The notes under the pieces are model-generated. The model was given only the letters and a program-made list of their open reading frames with translations. It did not search any database and had not been told where the DNA came from. A stretch of 16,472 bases of DNA from DATKXO01 sp035528995 (GTDB taxonomy: Bacteria; Planctomycetota; Phycisphaerae; UBA1845). This document shows positions 1-6,379 of this stretch, piece by piece. The translations under genes and the position numbers were made by a program. How positions within the stretch are numbered: position 1 is the stretch's first letter; the number at the start of each line of letters is the position of its first letter. Location: positions 1 to 16,472 of the forward strand of contig DATKXO010000003.1 of assembly GCA_035528995.1 (NCBI GenBank), written 5' to 3'.

Positions 1-939
1 TCCGACGGCGGCGCGATATCGGCCTCCGACGAGCTCCAGGCCTGGGTCGAGGCGCTGCACTCTTCCAGTCCCTTCGCCCCGGAACGGTGCCTCGAGCCGG
101 TCCTGGTCAAGGACTGCCGCGGGAGTTTCGAGACCACGGTCGTGCTGCTGCCGCTGGCCGCCTATGGCGAGGTCGTCGGTGTCATCGAAGCCGTCGGCCT
201 GCCCCCCGACCTGCAACTCCCGGCCCGCCAGCGGACCGTCTTGTCTGCCCTGGCCGCGATCGGGGCCACCGCCCTGAGGAACTGCGACGCCTACGAACGG
301 CTGACCAATCGCCTGTGTAGTATGATTGAAGGTCTGTCCAAGGCCGTGCACGCCAGCGATCCCTACAAACGCGATCACTGCGAGCGGGTCAGCGCCATCA
401 CCGTGGCACTGGCCAGGGCGATGGGCCAGCAGGACGCCGAGGAGCTTCAACTGCTCCGGATCGCCGGCCTGGTCCACGATGTCGGTCAGATCGGGCTGCC
501 CGAGCGTCTGTTCAAAAGACGGGGCCGCCTGCGCGACGGGGAGTGGAGACTGGTGCAGGACCATTGCCGCATCGGGGCGGAGATCATCGACGGCGTCGCC
601 GACATGAACCGGTTGGCCACCATCGTCCGTCACCACCACGAACACTACGACGGCGGAGGCTATCCCGACGGTTTGTCCGGCTGCGCCATCCCCATCGAGA
701 GCAGAATCATCGCCGTGGCCGACGCGTATGTTGCCATGATTTCGCAACGACCCTACCGTCCGCCGTTGCCTCACAACCAGGCCGTCGCCCGGATCCGCGA
801 GGGCGCCGAAACTCAGTTCGATCCGGCGATCGTGAACGCCTTCCTCGAGTGGGTCGAACGCTCCGGGCCGACGAAATGCGGCGTGCCCGACGCACACGCC
901 GTCGCGTCACTCCCTGACCCAGCGCACTGTGCCGTCTAG
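1..939 (+). CDS. GAF/HD-GYP domain signalling protein, C-terminal part (5' end outside window)
   Basis: The frame is open from base 1, so the start lies upstream; 312 residues are visible. Residues 1 to about 100 look like the end of a GAF-type sensor domain (hydrophobic strands around VVLLPLAAYGEVVGVIEAVG). From about residue 108 an HD-GYP domain follows: RDHCERV, the HD pair in VHDVGQIGLP (H159, D160), HHHEHYDGGGYP, VADAY, QRPYR and QFDP. HD-GYP proteins are metal-dependent phosphodiesterases that hydrolyse cyclic di-GMP, usually in the cytoplasm under control of an attached sensor. The metal-binding His/Asp residues and the GYP signature are present. The lysine usual in HDxGK is glutamine here, and the second Asp of the DxxDA motif is valine, so activity may be altered. 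The HD-GYP assignment is secure; GAF is less so because only part is visible. A weak 110-base gap follows before the next gene. Confidence 0.9.
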   Translation, partial: SDGGAISASDELQAWVEALHSSSPFAPERCLEPVLVKDCRGSFETTVVLLPLAAYGEVVGVIEAVGLPPDLQLPARQRTVLSALAAIGATALRNCDAYERLTNRLCSMIEGLSKAVHASDPYKRDHCERVSAITVALARAMGQQDAEELQLLRIAGLVHDVGQIGLPERLFKRRGRLRDGEWRLVQDHCRIGAEIIDGVADMNRLATIVRHHHEHYDGGGYPDGLSGCAIPIESRIIAVADAYVAMISQRPYRPPLPHNQAVARIREGAETQFDPAIVNAFLEWVERSGPTKCGVPDAHAVASLPDPAHCAV

Positions 940-979
940 CCGACCCGCCCGCGCCTGTCGCTGCCCGAACCTCGGGTTC

Positions 980-1008
980 TTGCGGGAAAACTGCAGCCGT
1001 GCTATAGG
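980..1008 (+). promoter_or_regulatory. Probable sigma70-type promoter for the small membrane protein operon
   Basis: TTGCGG at 980-985 and TATAGG at 1003-1008 are separated by exactly 17 bases, 42 bases before the chosen ATG at 1050. The forward promoter of the thioesterase gene at 4421-4449 has the same TTGCGG box and the same spacing, which raises confidence in both. The match is by eye only. Confidence 0.45.
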
Positions 1009-1049
1009 CGATGCCGCCGGTTGGCCCGGCGAGGCGGAGCTGTGTCCCC

Positions 1050-1310
1050 ATGCGCGGGAGTGACCTCTTCGAGCTGTACCGTCAATTGCTGGCCGTTATC
1101 GGCGGCTCTTACGCGACCGTGCGCCTGGTCAACTTCGTCTGGCGATTTCAGTTGGCCACGCGGTCGGCGCCTCGGCTGGAAGCCATGGCCCGGCGCTATC
1201 TGGTGCTCCAGGTCTTGCGGGTGCGGATCAGCCGGTTCGCCCTGGACCTGTTGCACATCGCTCTGTTGGTGCTCGTCCTGGGCTGGCTGATCCGGCTCCA
1301 TTGGCACTAG
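1050..1310 (+). CDS. Small membrane protein of unknown function
   Basis: An 86-residue protein that I do not recognise. It begins MRGSDLFELYRQLLAVIGG. Its C-terminal quarter is a strongly hydrophobic stretch (LLHIALLVLVLGWLIRLHWH, roughly residues 67-86) that would form one membrane helix ending right at the C-terminus. The middle is basic and amphipathic (several Arg around VWRFQLATRSAPRLEAMARRYLV) and would lie in the cytoplasm or along the membrane surface. I chose ATG 1050 over ATG 1011: GGAG lies at 1036-1039 with a 10-base spacer, and the extra upstream residues look non-coding and begin just after the probable -10 box. The next gene follows in the same direction and also carries one membrane helix, so the two may share an mRNA and act together. 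A tail-anchored accessory subunit is possible but unproven. Confidence 0.6.
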   Translation: MRGSDLFELYRQLLAVIGGSYATVRLVNFVWRFQLATRSAPRLEAMARRYLVLQVLRVRISRFALDLLHIALLVLVLGWLIRLHWH

Positions 1311-1394
1311 CATGCCGGGCCCACCGCAGAGGTGATCCGATCCCGGGGCGGGCTCTACCGAATGAGTGCGGCTTGCGAGCCGGCGGGTGCTCCA

Positions 1395-2306
1395 ATGAGC
1401 GGACAGGCTGAATCGCGGTCCCAACCGCCTTCACTCACCGACCTGCCCGACGACGAGCTGTTGGCCTACGGTCGGGACCTGGGGCTCGACCTGGACGTGC
1501 ATGCCGGGCGGGGTGAGCTGCTCCGGCTCATCCGTCAGCGCCAGGAACTGCTGTTGGAGCTGGACCGGGCGGCGATGCTCGACGTGGTGGTCTGGGCCCG
1601 TTGTCCGGTGCGGCGGACGGCCGGTAAAGACGTGCTCGCCCGGCAGATCGCCAAGGTACACCGCGCCCAGTTCGACGGCCTGAGCGATCGCGGTCTGGGC
1701 GTTCTGGCCCGGCTGCGTGGTCTGGACATGTGCACCGGCGAGCCGCGGGCCGAGCTCGAACGCCGGCTCAAGAAGGTCGAGGGCTTCCGGGCGAAGCTTC
1801 GCCGGGCCAGGCGGGGCATCGCGGCCGCCGTGATCAGCCGGGTCATCGCCAGGGAATCGTCGCAGGAATACCGCTTCCTACCCGAGGACGAGTCGCATTC
1901 GCTCCGGGAAGAAATCAAGGACGAAGGGGTGGTCGGTGGCATCGCCCGCAAGATCAGGGGGGCGGCCGACGATTACGTCCGAGAAAAAATGGACGAGATC
2001 GAGACCCGCATCGATCGCAAGCTGGACGAAATCGACCACCGCCTGGGCGAATGGCGCGACCGTGAGGTGGCCAACCGGCTGAAGATCCTGAAGATTACCC
2101 TGTTGGTCACCATCCTTGTTGCCCTGGTCTCGCTCGGGTATGATGTAGTTCAGGACCGGCTCGGTGAGCAGGCCCAGGCGCCTTCGCCCGGTCGTGCCGC
2201 CGAGGTTTCTGCAATGCCCCGGGAGTCCCAACCCTCCTTGTTGGAGGGCGAAGAACCCGGCGGCGGTGCATCGAGCGATGTACGAGAAGCTGAGCCCACG
2301 CGTTGA
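1395..2306 (+). CDS. SAP-like/coiled-coil protein with one C-terminal membrane helix
   Basis: 303 residues from ATG 1395. Two short helical segments of SAP/Rho-N-like appearance are seen at about residues 13-53 (LTDLPDDELLAYGRDLGLDL) and 93-129 (FDGLSDRGLGVLARLRGLD). A basic helix follows, then a charged heptad-like coiled coil at about 192-228 (DDYVREKMDEIETRIDRKLD). A single membrane helix lies at about 231-251 (ILKITLLVTILVALVSLGYD), and an acidic, Pro/Gly-rich tail of about 50 residues ends the protein. The layout suggests a membrane-anchored protein with a large cytoplasmic N-terminal part. SAP-like folds often bind nucleic acid, but this resemblance is by pattern only and the function is unknown. 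Starts at GTG 1332 and ATG 1362 are in frame; 1395 is preferred because GGCGGG lies about 8 bases upstream and conserved-looking sequence begins soon after. Its end overlaps the Clp N-domain gene by 29 bases, suggesting coupled translation. Confidence 0.7.
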   Translation: MSGQAESRSQPPSLTDLPDDELLAYGRDLGLDLDVHAGRGELLRLIRQRQELLLELDRAAMLDVVVWARCPVRRTAGKDVLARQIAKVHRAQFDGLSDRGLGVLARLRGLDMCTGEPRAELERRLKKVEGFRAKLRRARRGIAAAVISRVIARESSQEYRFLPEDESHSLREEIKDEGVVGGIARKIRGAADDYVREKMDEIETRIDRKLDEIDHRLGEWRDREVANRLKILKITLLVTILVALVSLGYDVVQDRLGEQAQAPSPGRAAEVSAMPRESQPSLLEGEEPGGGASSDVREAEPTR

Positions 2307-2724
2307 AACCGTCTTCAAGCTGGCGAACAAAATCGCCCGCGAGTACGACCAGGAGTACGTCGGTACCGAGCACATCCTGCTCGGAATCGCCCGAGAGGGT
2401 ACCGGCGTGGGTGCCAGGGTGCTCAGCAACCGCGGGCTCTCCGAGGTCAAGCTCCGCATCGAGATCGACAAGCTGATCAAAAAGAGCCTCGAGGATACCT
2501 GGGTCTTCGGCCGACTGCCGGGCTCACCCCACTTCAGGAATGTCGTCGCCACGGCCATCGAGCAGGCCCGTCAGCTCGAATCGAAAGAGGTCTGCACCGA
2601 GCACCTGCTGTTGGCCCTCTGTCGTGAGAGAGGCAGCGTCGCCTGCCAGGCGCTCAAGGTCAGCGGCCTCCGTCACGCCGACGTCAAGGCCGAGGTGTTG
2701 GCTCTGGCTGGCGAAGCGGGCTGA
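2278..2724 (+). CDS. Stand-alone Clp N-terminal double-repeat protein
   Basis: 148 residues forming two Clp N repeats, at about 1-65 (YVGTEHILLGIAREGTGVG) and 80-145 (VCTEHLLLALCRERGSVA). The TEHhLLAh motif and the helix pattern match the N domain of ClpC/ClpA. In those unfoldases the domain binds adaptors such as MecA or ClpS and substrates such as phospho-arginine proteins. There is no AAA+ domain here and no room for one before the stop, so this is a free N domain. Known ClpC N domains begin in a similar way (MFERF...), which favours ATG 2278 (MYEKLSPRV) over GTG 2266 or the upstream GTG at 2164. No strong Shine-Dalgarno precedes 2278. The start lies inside the end of the preceding membrane-protein gene, so translational coupling is likely. 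A role as adaptor, competitor or stress-linked binding protein is inference. Confidence 0.85.
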   Translation: MYEKLSPRVETVFKLANKIAREYDQEYVGTEHILLGIAREGTGVGARVLSNRGLSEVKLRIEIDKLIKKSLEDTWVFGRLPGSPHFRNVVATAIEQARQLESKEVCTEHLLLALCRERGSVACQALKVSGLRHADVKAEVLALAGEAG

Positions 2725-2837
2725 CCACCTACTCCAATCCTCCATCCAGTTGAGGCGCGGCGATCGGCGCACGGCGTTGTGTCTGGTATCTGTCGCCTCG
2801 CCGTTCCCCGTTCCCGGCGATGCACGCAGCCAGTGTG
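2725..2837. other. Convergent intergenic gap
   Basis: 113 bases between the ends of the plus-strand Clp N gene and the minus-strand ligase. The inverted repeat TCGCCG (2798-2803) / CGGCGA (2815-2820) with an 11-base loop could form a hairpin read from either side, but no T-run follows on either strand. No small gene is seen here. Confidence 0.5.
2798..2820. terminator. Weak candidate bidirectional terminator hairpin
   Basis: A 6-bp perfect stem TCGCCG/CGGCGA encloses an 11-base loop. It sits between two convergent genes, 74 bases past the Clp N gene stop and 18 bases past the ligase stop. The position suits a shared terminator. The lack of a U-tract and the short stem keep confidence low. 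Confidence 0.3.
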
Positions 2838-4316
2838 CTACGGCGGCTCCTTTAGTTTGCGTTTGAGGACTTTTCCGGTTGGGCCTCGGGGGAGGTCACC
2901 GACGAGGTGGATGCGGCGGGGGACTTTGTGGCCGGCCAGGCGCCGGCGGACGTGAATGCGCAGCGACTGGTCGATGTCGGGTTCGTTGTCAGCGTCCTGC
3001 GTCAGGATGACGAACGCGACAGGCACTTCTCCGCGGCTGGTGTCGGCGACGCCGATGACGGCCGCCTCAGCGACGAGGAGATGCTCGACCAGGACCTCCT
3101 CGATCTCCCGGGGGGAGACGTTCTCACCGCTCACGATAATCATCTCTTTCTTGCGCCCGGTGAGATAGAGGAACCCGTCCTCGTCGAGTCGGCCGACGTC
3201 GCCGGTGCGAAGCCAGCCGTCGGCGTCGATCACGGTGGCCGTCTCGTCGGGGCGCCGGTAGTAGCCTTTCATGACACAGTGGCCGCGAACCTGGATCTCG
3301 CCGTCGTTGCCCGCGGAAAGCTCTCGATCGTCGTCGCCGACAATGCGACACTCGGTGCCGGGGATGAGTCGGCCGACCGAGCCGTCGCGCCAGGCGTGCG
3401 GAGCGCAGAGGCTCAACACAGGCGAAGTCTCGGTGAGGCCGTAGCCCTGGAGAAGCTTGACGCCGTAGCGCTGCTCGAACTGGCGGGCGAGGGTTTCGGA
3501 GAGGGGCTCGCCGCCGCTGATGGCCAGGTAGATCGACGAGAGCGCGTCGTCGGGGGCGGACTTCACGCGCACCATGGCCGCGTACATGCTGGGTATGGCC
3601 ATGACGATGGATATCTTTTCTTGGGTGATGGTCTTGACGGCGGCGGCCGGCTGAAAGCGGGGCATGGCATAGACGCTTGCGCCCAGGACGATGGGGACCA
3701 GGACGTTGGCGGTCAGGCCGAAGACGTGGAACGGCGGCAGCATGTTGAGCAGCGTGTGGTCGTGGGTCATGCGGGCGGCCTCGATGCAGGCATCGCAGTT
3801 GCGTCGCAGGTTGTGGTGGGTGAGTTCGACGCCCTTGGGCGAGCCCGAGGTGCCGGAGGTGTAGAGCAACACGGCGGTGTCAGAGGGTGTCACCGGCGGC
3901 GGAGGCGGCGTCGGACGCAGCATCGAGAAGAGGACTTTTCGTTTGAGGGGCAGGTCTTCCAGAGCGACGCCGCGGGCGGGCAACTCGGCCAGCAGCTTGT
4001 CGAAATGGTGGACGGAGTAGATGGTGTCGATGCCGGCGTCGGTGACGATGTCGCGGAGTTCGCCGGGCGAGAGCAGGAAGTTCAAGGGCACGACGGTTCT
4101 GCCGGCCCAGAGGGCGCCAAAGAGGGCGACCGGGAAGGCGGCCGAAGCCGGCAGCATGATCCCCACGCGCGGGCAGTCGGTGTGGGCGTCGACGATGCCG
4201 CGCATGGCGGCCGCGCCGGCGGTGAGGCGGCGGTAGGTCAGTCGGCGGGTCGGGTCGGCGACGGCCGGCGACGAGCCGAACCGGTCGGTCGTTTCGAGCA
4301 GAGCGTCTACGAGCAA
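2838..4316 (-). CDS. AMP-forming acyl-CoA/acyl-acid ligase (ANL superfamily)
   Basis: 492 residues from the TTG at 4316. It belongs to the adenylate-forming family, which activates a carboxylic acid as acyl-AMP and transfers it to CoA (or another thiol) in the cytoplasm. Visible motifs are the P-loop YTSGTSGSPKGV (about 152-163), GYGLTETS (about 291-298), RTGD (about 370-373), the hinge GRKKEMIIVSGENVSP (about 387-402) and the C-terminal PTGKVLKRKL (about 479-488) with catalytic Lys482. The length is normal and the protein complete. The frame stays open to ATG 4442, but the extra 42 residues are Arg/Pro-rich and run across a good minus-strand promoter. TTG 4316 has GGAGG with a 9-base spacer, so I prefer it. 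A medium or long-chain fatty acid is the likely substrate, but it cannot be read from sequence. The divergent neighbour is an acyl-CoA thioesterase, so both may serve acyl-CoA metabolism. Confidence 0.92.
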   Translation of the reverse strand: MLVDALLETTDRFGSSPAVADPTRRLTYRRLTAGAAAMRGIVDAHTDCPRVGIMLPASAAFPVALFGALWAGRTVVPLNFLLSPGELRDIVTDAGIDTIYSVHHFDKLLAELPARGVALEDLPLKRKVLFSMLRPTPPPPPVTPSDTAVLLYTSGTSGSPKGVELTHHNLRRNCDACIEAARMTHDHTLLNMLPPFHVFGLTANVLVPIVLGASVYAMPRFQPAAAVKTITQEKISIVMAIPSMYAAMVRVKSAPDDALSSIYLAISGGEPLSETLARQFEQRYGVKLLQGYGLTETSPVLSLCAPHAWRDGSVGRLIPGTECRIVGDDDRELSAGNDGEIQVRGHCVMKGYYRRPDETATVIDADGWLRTGDVGRLDEDGFLYLTGRKKEMIIVSGENVSPREIEEVLVEHLLVAEAAVIGVADTSRGEVPVAFVILTQDADNEPDIDQSLRIHVRRRLAGHKVPRRIHLVGDLPRGPTGKVLKRKLKEPP

Positions 4317-4325
4317 ACCAACGTG

Positions 4326-4330
4326 CCTCC
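4326..4330 (-). promoter_or_regulatory. Ribosome binding site deciding the TTG start of the ligase
   Basis: The minus strand reads GGAGG here, 9 bases before TTG 4316. No comparable site precedes the ATG at 4442 or the GTG near 4351. Confidence 0.6.
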
Positions 4331-4359
4331 GTGCCAGTCGATAAGAACGGCCCACAACA

Positions 4360-4388
4360 AGATAAGTCCGGTCACAAGACGTGTCCAA
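4360..4388 (-). promoter_or_regulatory. Probable promoter for the acyl ligase gene
   Basis: Read on the minus strand, TTGGAC (4388-4383) and TTATCT (4365-4360) are 17 bases apart, or TTGGAC-18-TATCTT. Transcription would start near 4353, about 36 bases before the TTG start and upstream of its GGAGG at 4330-4326. This supports the downstream start codon for the ligase. Confidence 0.4.
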
Positions 4389-4420
4389 CGTCGGCCGCGG
4401 GCGTCGCCGCTGTGTGCGCT

Positions 4421-4449
4421 TTGCGGGCAGGGCGACGGGCATCTATGAT
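4421..4449 (+). promoter_or_regulatory. Probable sigma70-type promoter for the thioesterase gene
   Basis: TTGCGG at 4421-4426 and TATGAT at 4444-4449 are 17 bases apart. TATGAT matches the -10 consensus at five of six positions. The ATG at 4505 lies 55 bases downstream. The region between this promoter and the ligase promoter (4389-4420) would be shared upstream DNA for both genes. Confidence 0.5.
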
Positions 4450-4504
4450 CGCGGGCGCACGATGTGGTGCGCGGCACGAGCGTTCGACGATCGAGAACAC
4501 GATC

Positions 4505-4927
4505 ATGGCGGAGAAAGACGGCAAGGGGCCTGCGTCGGTTGCGGACGCGCGGGTGGAGCTTCGCGTTCGGTACGCCGAGTGCGACGCGATGGGCGTTCTG
4601 CATCACGCCCGGTACTGGGAATACTTCGAATTGGCCCGGACGGAGCTGTTGCGTAATCGCGGGTACCGCTATCGCGACGTGGAGGCCGGCGGCGTCTTCT
4701 TCGTGGTCTACAAATGTTCGTGCACGTACAAGCTGCCCATTCGGTACGACGACCTGGTGACGGTGCGGGCTTGGGTGACGCGGCAGACGCGGACGCGCAT
4801 CGATCATGCGTACGAGATCATCCGGGAGGGCCGGGTCTGCTGCGAGGCGAGCACGACGCTGGCCTGCGTGGATCGGGACGGTCGGCCGATCATCATGCCG
4901 GAGGACCTCTGGCCGGCGGGGGAGTGA
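4505..4927 (+). CDS. Acyl-CoA thioesterase, hotdog fold (YbgC/FadM/4-hydroxybenzoyl-CoA thioesterase type)
   Basis: 140 residues, the usual length for this family, which hydrolyses acyl-CoA thioesters in the cytoplasm as a homo-oligomer. The N-terminal signature RVRYAECDAMGVLHHARY (about residues 20-37) matches the family pattern with the catalytic Asp (D27 in CDAMG). The following long helix is EYFELARTELLRNRGY. Core strands follow, including PIRYDDLVTVRAWVTR, which resembles the typical PaxYdD-hhxhxt segment. ATG 4505 was chosen because the frame upstream back to GTG 4331 has non-coding composition and spans the divergent promoter region; only a weak GAGA precedes 4505. It is divergent from the acyl ligase, which suggests shared regulation. 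In some bacteria YbgC works with the Tol-Pal system; no tol genes are nearby, so that role is not supported here. The acyl substrate is unknown. Confidence 0.88.
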   Translation: MAEKDGKGPASVADARVELRVRYAECDAMGVLHHARYWEYFELARTELLRNRGYRYRDVEAGGVFFVVYKCSCTYKLPIRYDDLVTVRAWVTRQTRTRIDHAYEIIREGRVCCEASTTLACVDRDGRPIIMPEDLWPAGE

Positions 4928-5140
4928 GAGGGCTCGGCGATCATCAGAATGGGCCTGTGGGTGGCGTTGACAGGCGCGGGCGGATGGGGGAGGTCCTGCG
5001 TTTTGGGTGGTGTTTTTGCGTTCTCGCTTTATTCCAACCCCATCGACCGGGTTGTTGATCCGGCGTGAAGGGTTAACAACGGCGGGCTTGGCGCGTCGGA
5101 CTGAGTGGAGGATCGTGCGCCGTCATGCTGGAGGTTGAGG
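4928..5140. other. Intergenic gap upstream of the pseudopilus operon
   Basis: 213 bases with no credible gene. A T-rich patch lies at 5001-5035. TTGACA at 4967-4972 has no -10 box at 16-18 bases. An inverted repeat GTTGTT (5051-5056) / AACAAC (5075-5080) is present. A promoter for the operon is expected here, but I cannot pick one confidently. A good Shine-Dalgarno, GGAGG at 5130-5134, serves the ATG at 5141. Confidence 0.5.
5051..5080. repeat. Inverted repeat upstream of gspE-like gene, possible operator
   Basis: GTTGTTGATCC and GGTTAACAAC face each other; six outer bases are exact, and the inner bases match if one G is skipped. The centre-to-centre spacing is about two helical turns, and the site lies 61 bases before the ATG of the operon. 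It could bind a dimeric regulator. It has no U-tract and a large spacer, so a terminator is unlikely. Confidence 0.25.
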
Positions 5141-6346
5141 ATGGGTAGACCACCTCGGGCCAGAACGCAGGGCCACGTTGGTGCATCGAAAGCGGCGTCG
5201 GCCGGTGCGCCCGACGGGCAGGCGGTCGTTGCGCTGGTGGACGATCTGTTGGATCGGGCACTGGCCTGCGGGGCGAGCGACGTTCATTTCGAGCCGGTCG
5301 ATGGTCCCGAGACGGGGCTGCTGGTCCGGGTGCGCCTGGACGGGATGCTGCAGGACTTCGAGACCGTGCCCAGGTCTGCGGCCGACAGCGTGATCGGGCG
5401 CCTGAAGGTGCTGGCCGGGTTGCTGACCTATCGAATCGACATTCCGCAGGAGGGGGCCCTGCAACTGGAGGCGGCCGACGGGTCGGGGACGCACGTGACC
5501 GAGCTGCGGCTGGCGACGTTCCCGACGATCCGGGGCGAACGGGCGGTGGTTCGGGTGTTCGCGGCCCGGGCAGGGGTCGAGCGGATTGACGAGCTGGGTT
5601 TCGAGCCGGAGCAGGTTGCGCGTCTGCGGTCGGCGGTCGAGGCGCCGGCGGGGATGATCGTGCTGACGGGGCCGGCGGGCACAGGGAAGACGACGACGCT
5701 GTACGCCCTGATCCGACACGTGCGCGATCATTTCCCGGGGCGGAGCATCATCACCGTCGAGGACCCGGTTGAGCAACGCATCGACCGGGTGACGCAGATT
5801 CAGATCAATCCGCACGGCGAGCTGAACTACGAGGTGTGCATGCGGTCCCTGCTCCGGCAGGACCCGCAGGTGTTGCTGATCGGCGAGATTCGCGACGCCC
5901 GGACGGCGACGGTTGCGATCGAGGCGGCCCTGACCGGGCATCTGATCCTGACGACCATGCACAGCGGCGATCCGGCGGAGGCCGTGTTGCGACTGCTGGA
6001 GATGGGCGTGCCGGCGTATCAGGTGGTCAGCGCGGTGACGCTGGTGTGCGCTCAGCGACTGCTTCGGCGCGTGGCACGGCCGGGTGGGGCGGGCGCTGGG
6101 TGTGGCGGTGAGGACTCGCCAACTGGGGATGAGGGCGCCGGTTATCGCGGACGGATCGCGTGCGGGCACGTGGTGGCCATCGACGACGGGTTGCGCGGGC
6201 TGATTCTGCGGCATCCGACGGCGTCGGAGCTGCGGTCGGCCATGCAGGCCCAGCAGCCGGACCTGCCGGGCGCGGCGGGGAAGCTGGTGGCCGACGGCGT
6301 GACCGACGCCGAGGAAGTCCGTCGCGTGCTGGGACGTTCAGGCTGA
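5141..6346 (+). CDS. GspE/PilB-type secretion or pilus assembly ATPase, short form
   Basis: 401 residues from ATG 5141, with GGAGG 6 bases upstream; GTG 5105 is in frame but lacks this site. GspE/PilB hexamers hydrolyse ATP at the inner membrane and turn the GspF/PilC platform to assemble pilin subunits. Motifs run in the family order: N2-type domain with ASDVHFEP (about 45-52) and VRVRLDG, Walker A GPAGTGKT (177-184), Asp box ITVEDPVE (about 204-211), Walker B LLIGEIRDA (245-253) with Glu249, and His box LTGHLILTTMHSGD. Typical GspE has about 500 residues or more. Missing here are the N1 domain that contacts GspL and the four-cysteine zinc site after the AQRL motif, which is replaced by a Gly-rich linker. 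It heads an operon with two gspF-like genes and three pilin genes. The family is certain; whether it powers secretion or pilus assembly is not. Confidence 0.93.
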   Translation: MGRPPRARTQGHVGASKAASAGAPDGQAVVALVDDLLDRALACGASDVHFEPVDGPETGLLVRVRLDGMLQDFETVPRSAADSVIGRLKVLAGLLTYRIDIPQEGALQLEAADGSGTHVTELRLATFPTIRGERAVVRVFAARAGVERIDELGFEPEQVARLRSAVEAPAGMIVLTGPAGTGKTTTLYALIRHVRDHFPGRSIITVEDPVEQRIDRVTQIQINPHGELNYEVCMRSLLRQDPQVLLIGEIRDARTATVAIEAALTGHLILTTMHSGDPAEAVLRLLEMGVPAYQVVSAVTLVCAQRLLRRVARPGGAGAGCGGEDSPTGDEGAGYRGRIACGHVVAIDDGLRGLILRHPTASELRSAMQAQQPDLPGAAGKLVADGVTDAEEVRRVLGRSG

Positions 6347-6379
6347 GCGGAGAGGTGGCCGGGTAGAAGGCCAGCGGCT

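Noticed and set aside
967..979. Hairpin GAACC-TCG-GGTTC after the HD-GYP gene as a terminator
   Set aside because: Only five base pairs with two T residues after it, and it abuts the probable -35 box at 980. Too weak to call.
2907..4448. Open frame of 513 codons on the plus strand, opposite the acyl ligase
   Set aside because: The minus strand carries a complete ligase with all core motifs. The plus-strand product is a low-complexity Gly/Asp/Val-rich shadow, as expected from high-GC coding DNA.
4331..4504. N-terminal extension of the thioesterase from GTG 4331
   Set aside because: It would run through both divergent promoters, has non-coding composition, and family members start close to ATG 4505.
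4967..4972. Perfect -35 box TTGACA upstream of the pseudopilus operon
   Set aside because: No -10-like hexamer lies 16-18 bases downstream; the DNA there is G-rich.
5105..5140. Longer ATPase starting at GTG 5105
   Set aside because: The 12 extra residues are not family-like, and ATG 5141 has an ideal GGAGG at 5130-5134.
5123..6214. Open frame of 363 codons on the minus strand opposite the GspE-type ATPase
   Set aside because: The product is Arg/His/Pro/Gln-rich without domain features; the plus-strand ATPase has every family motif.
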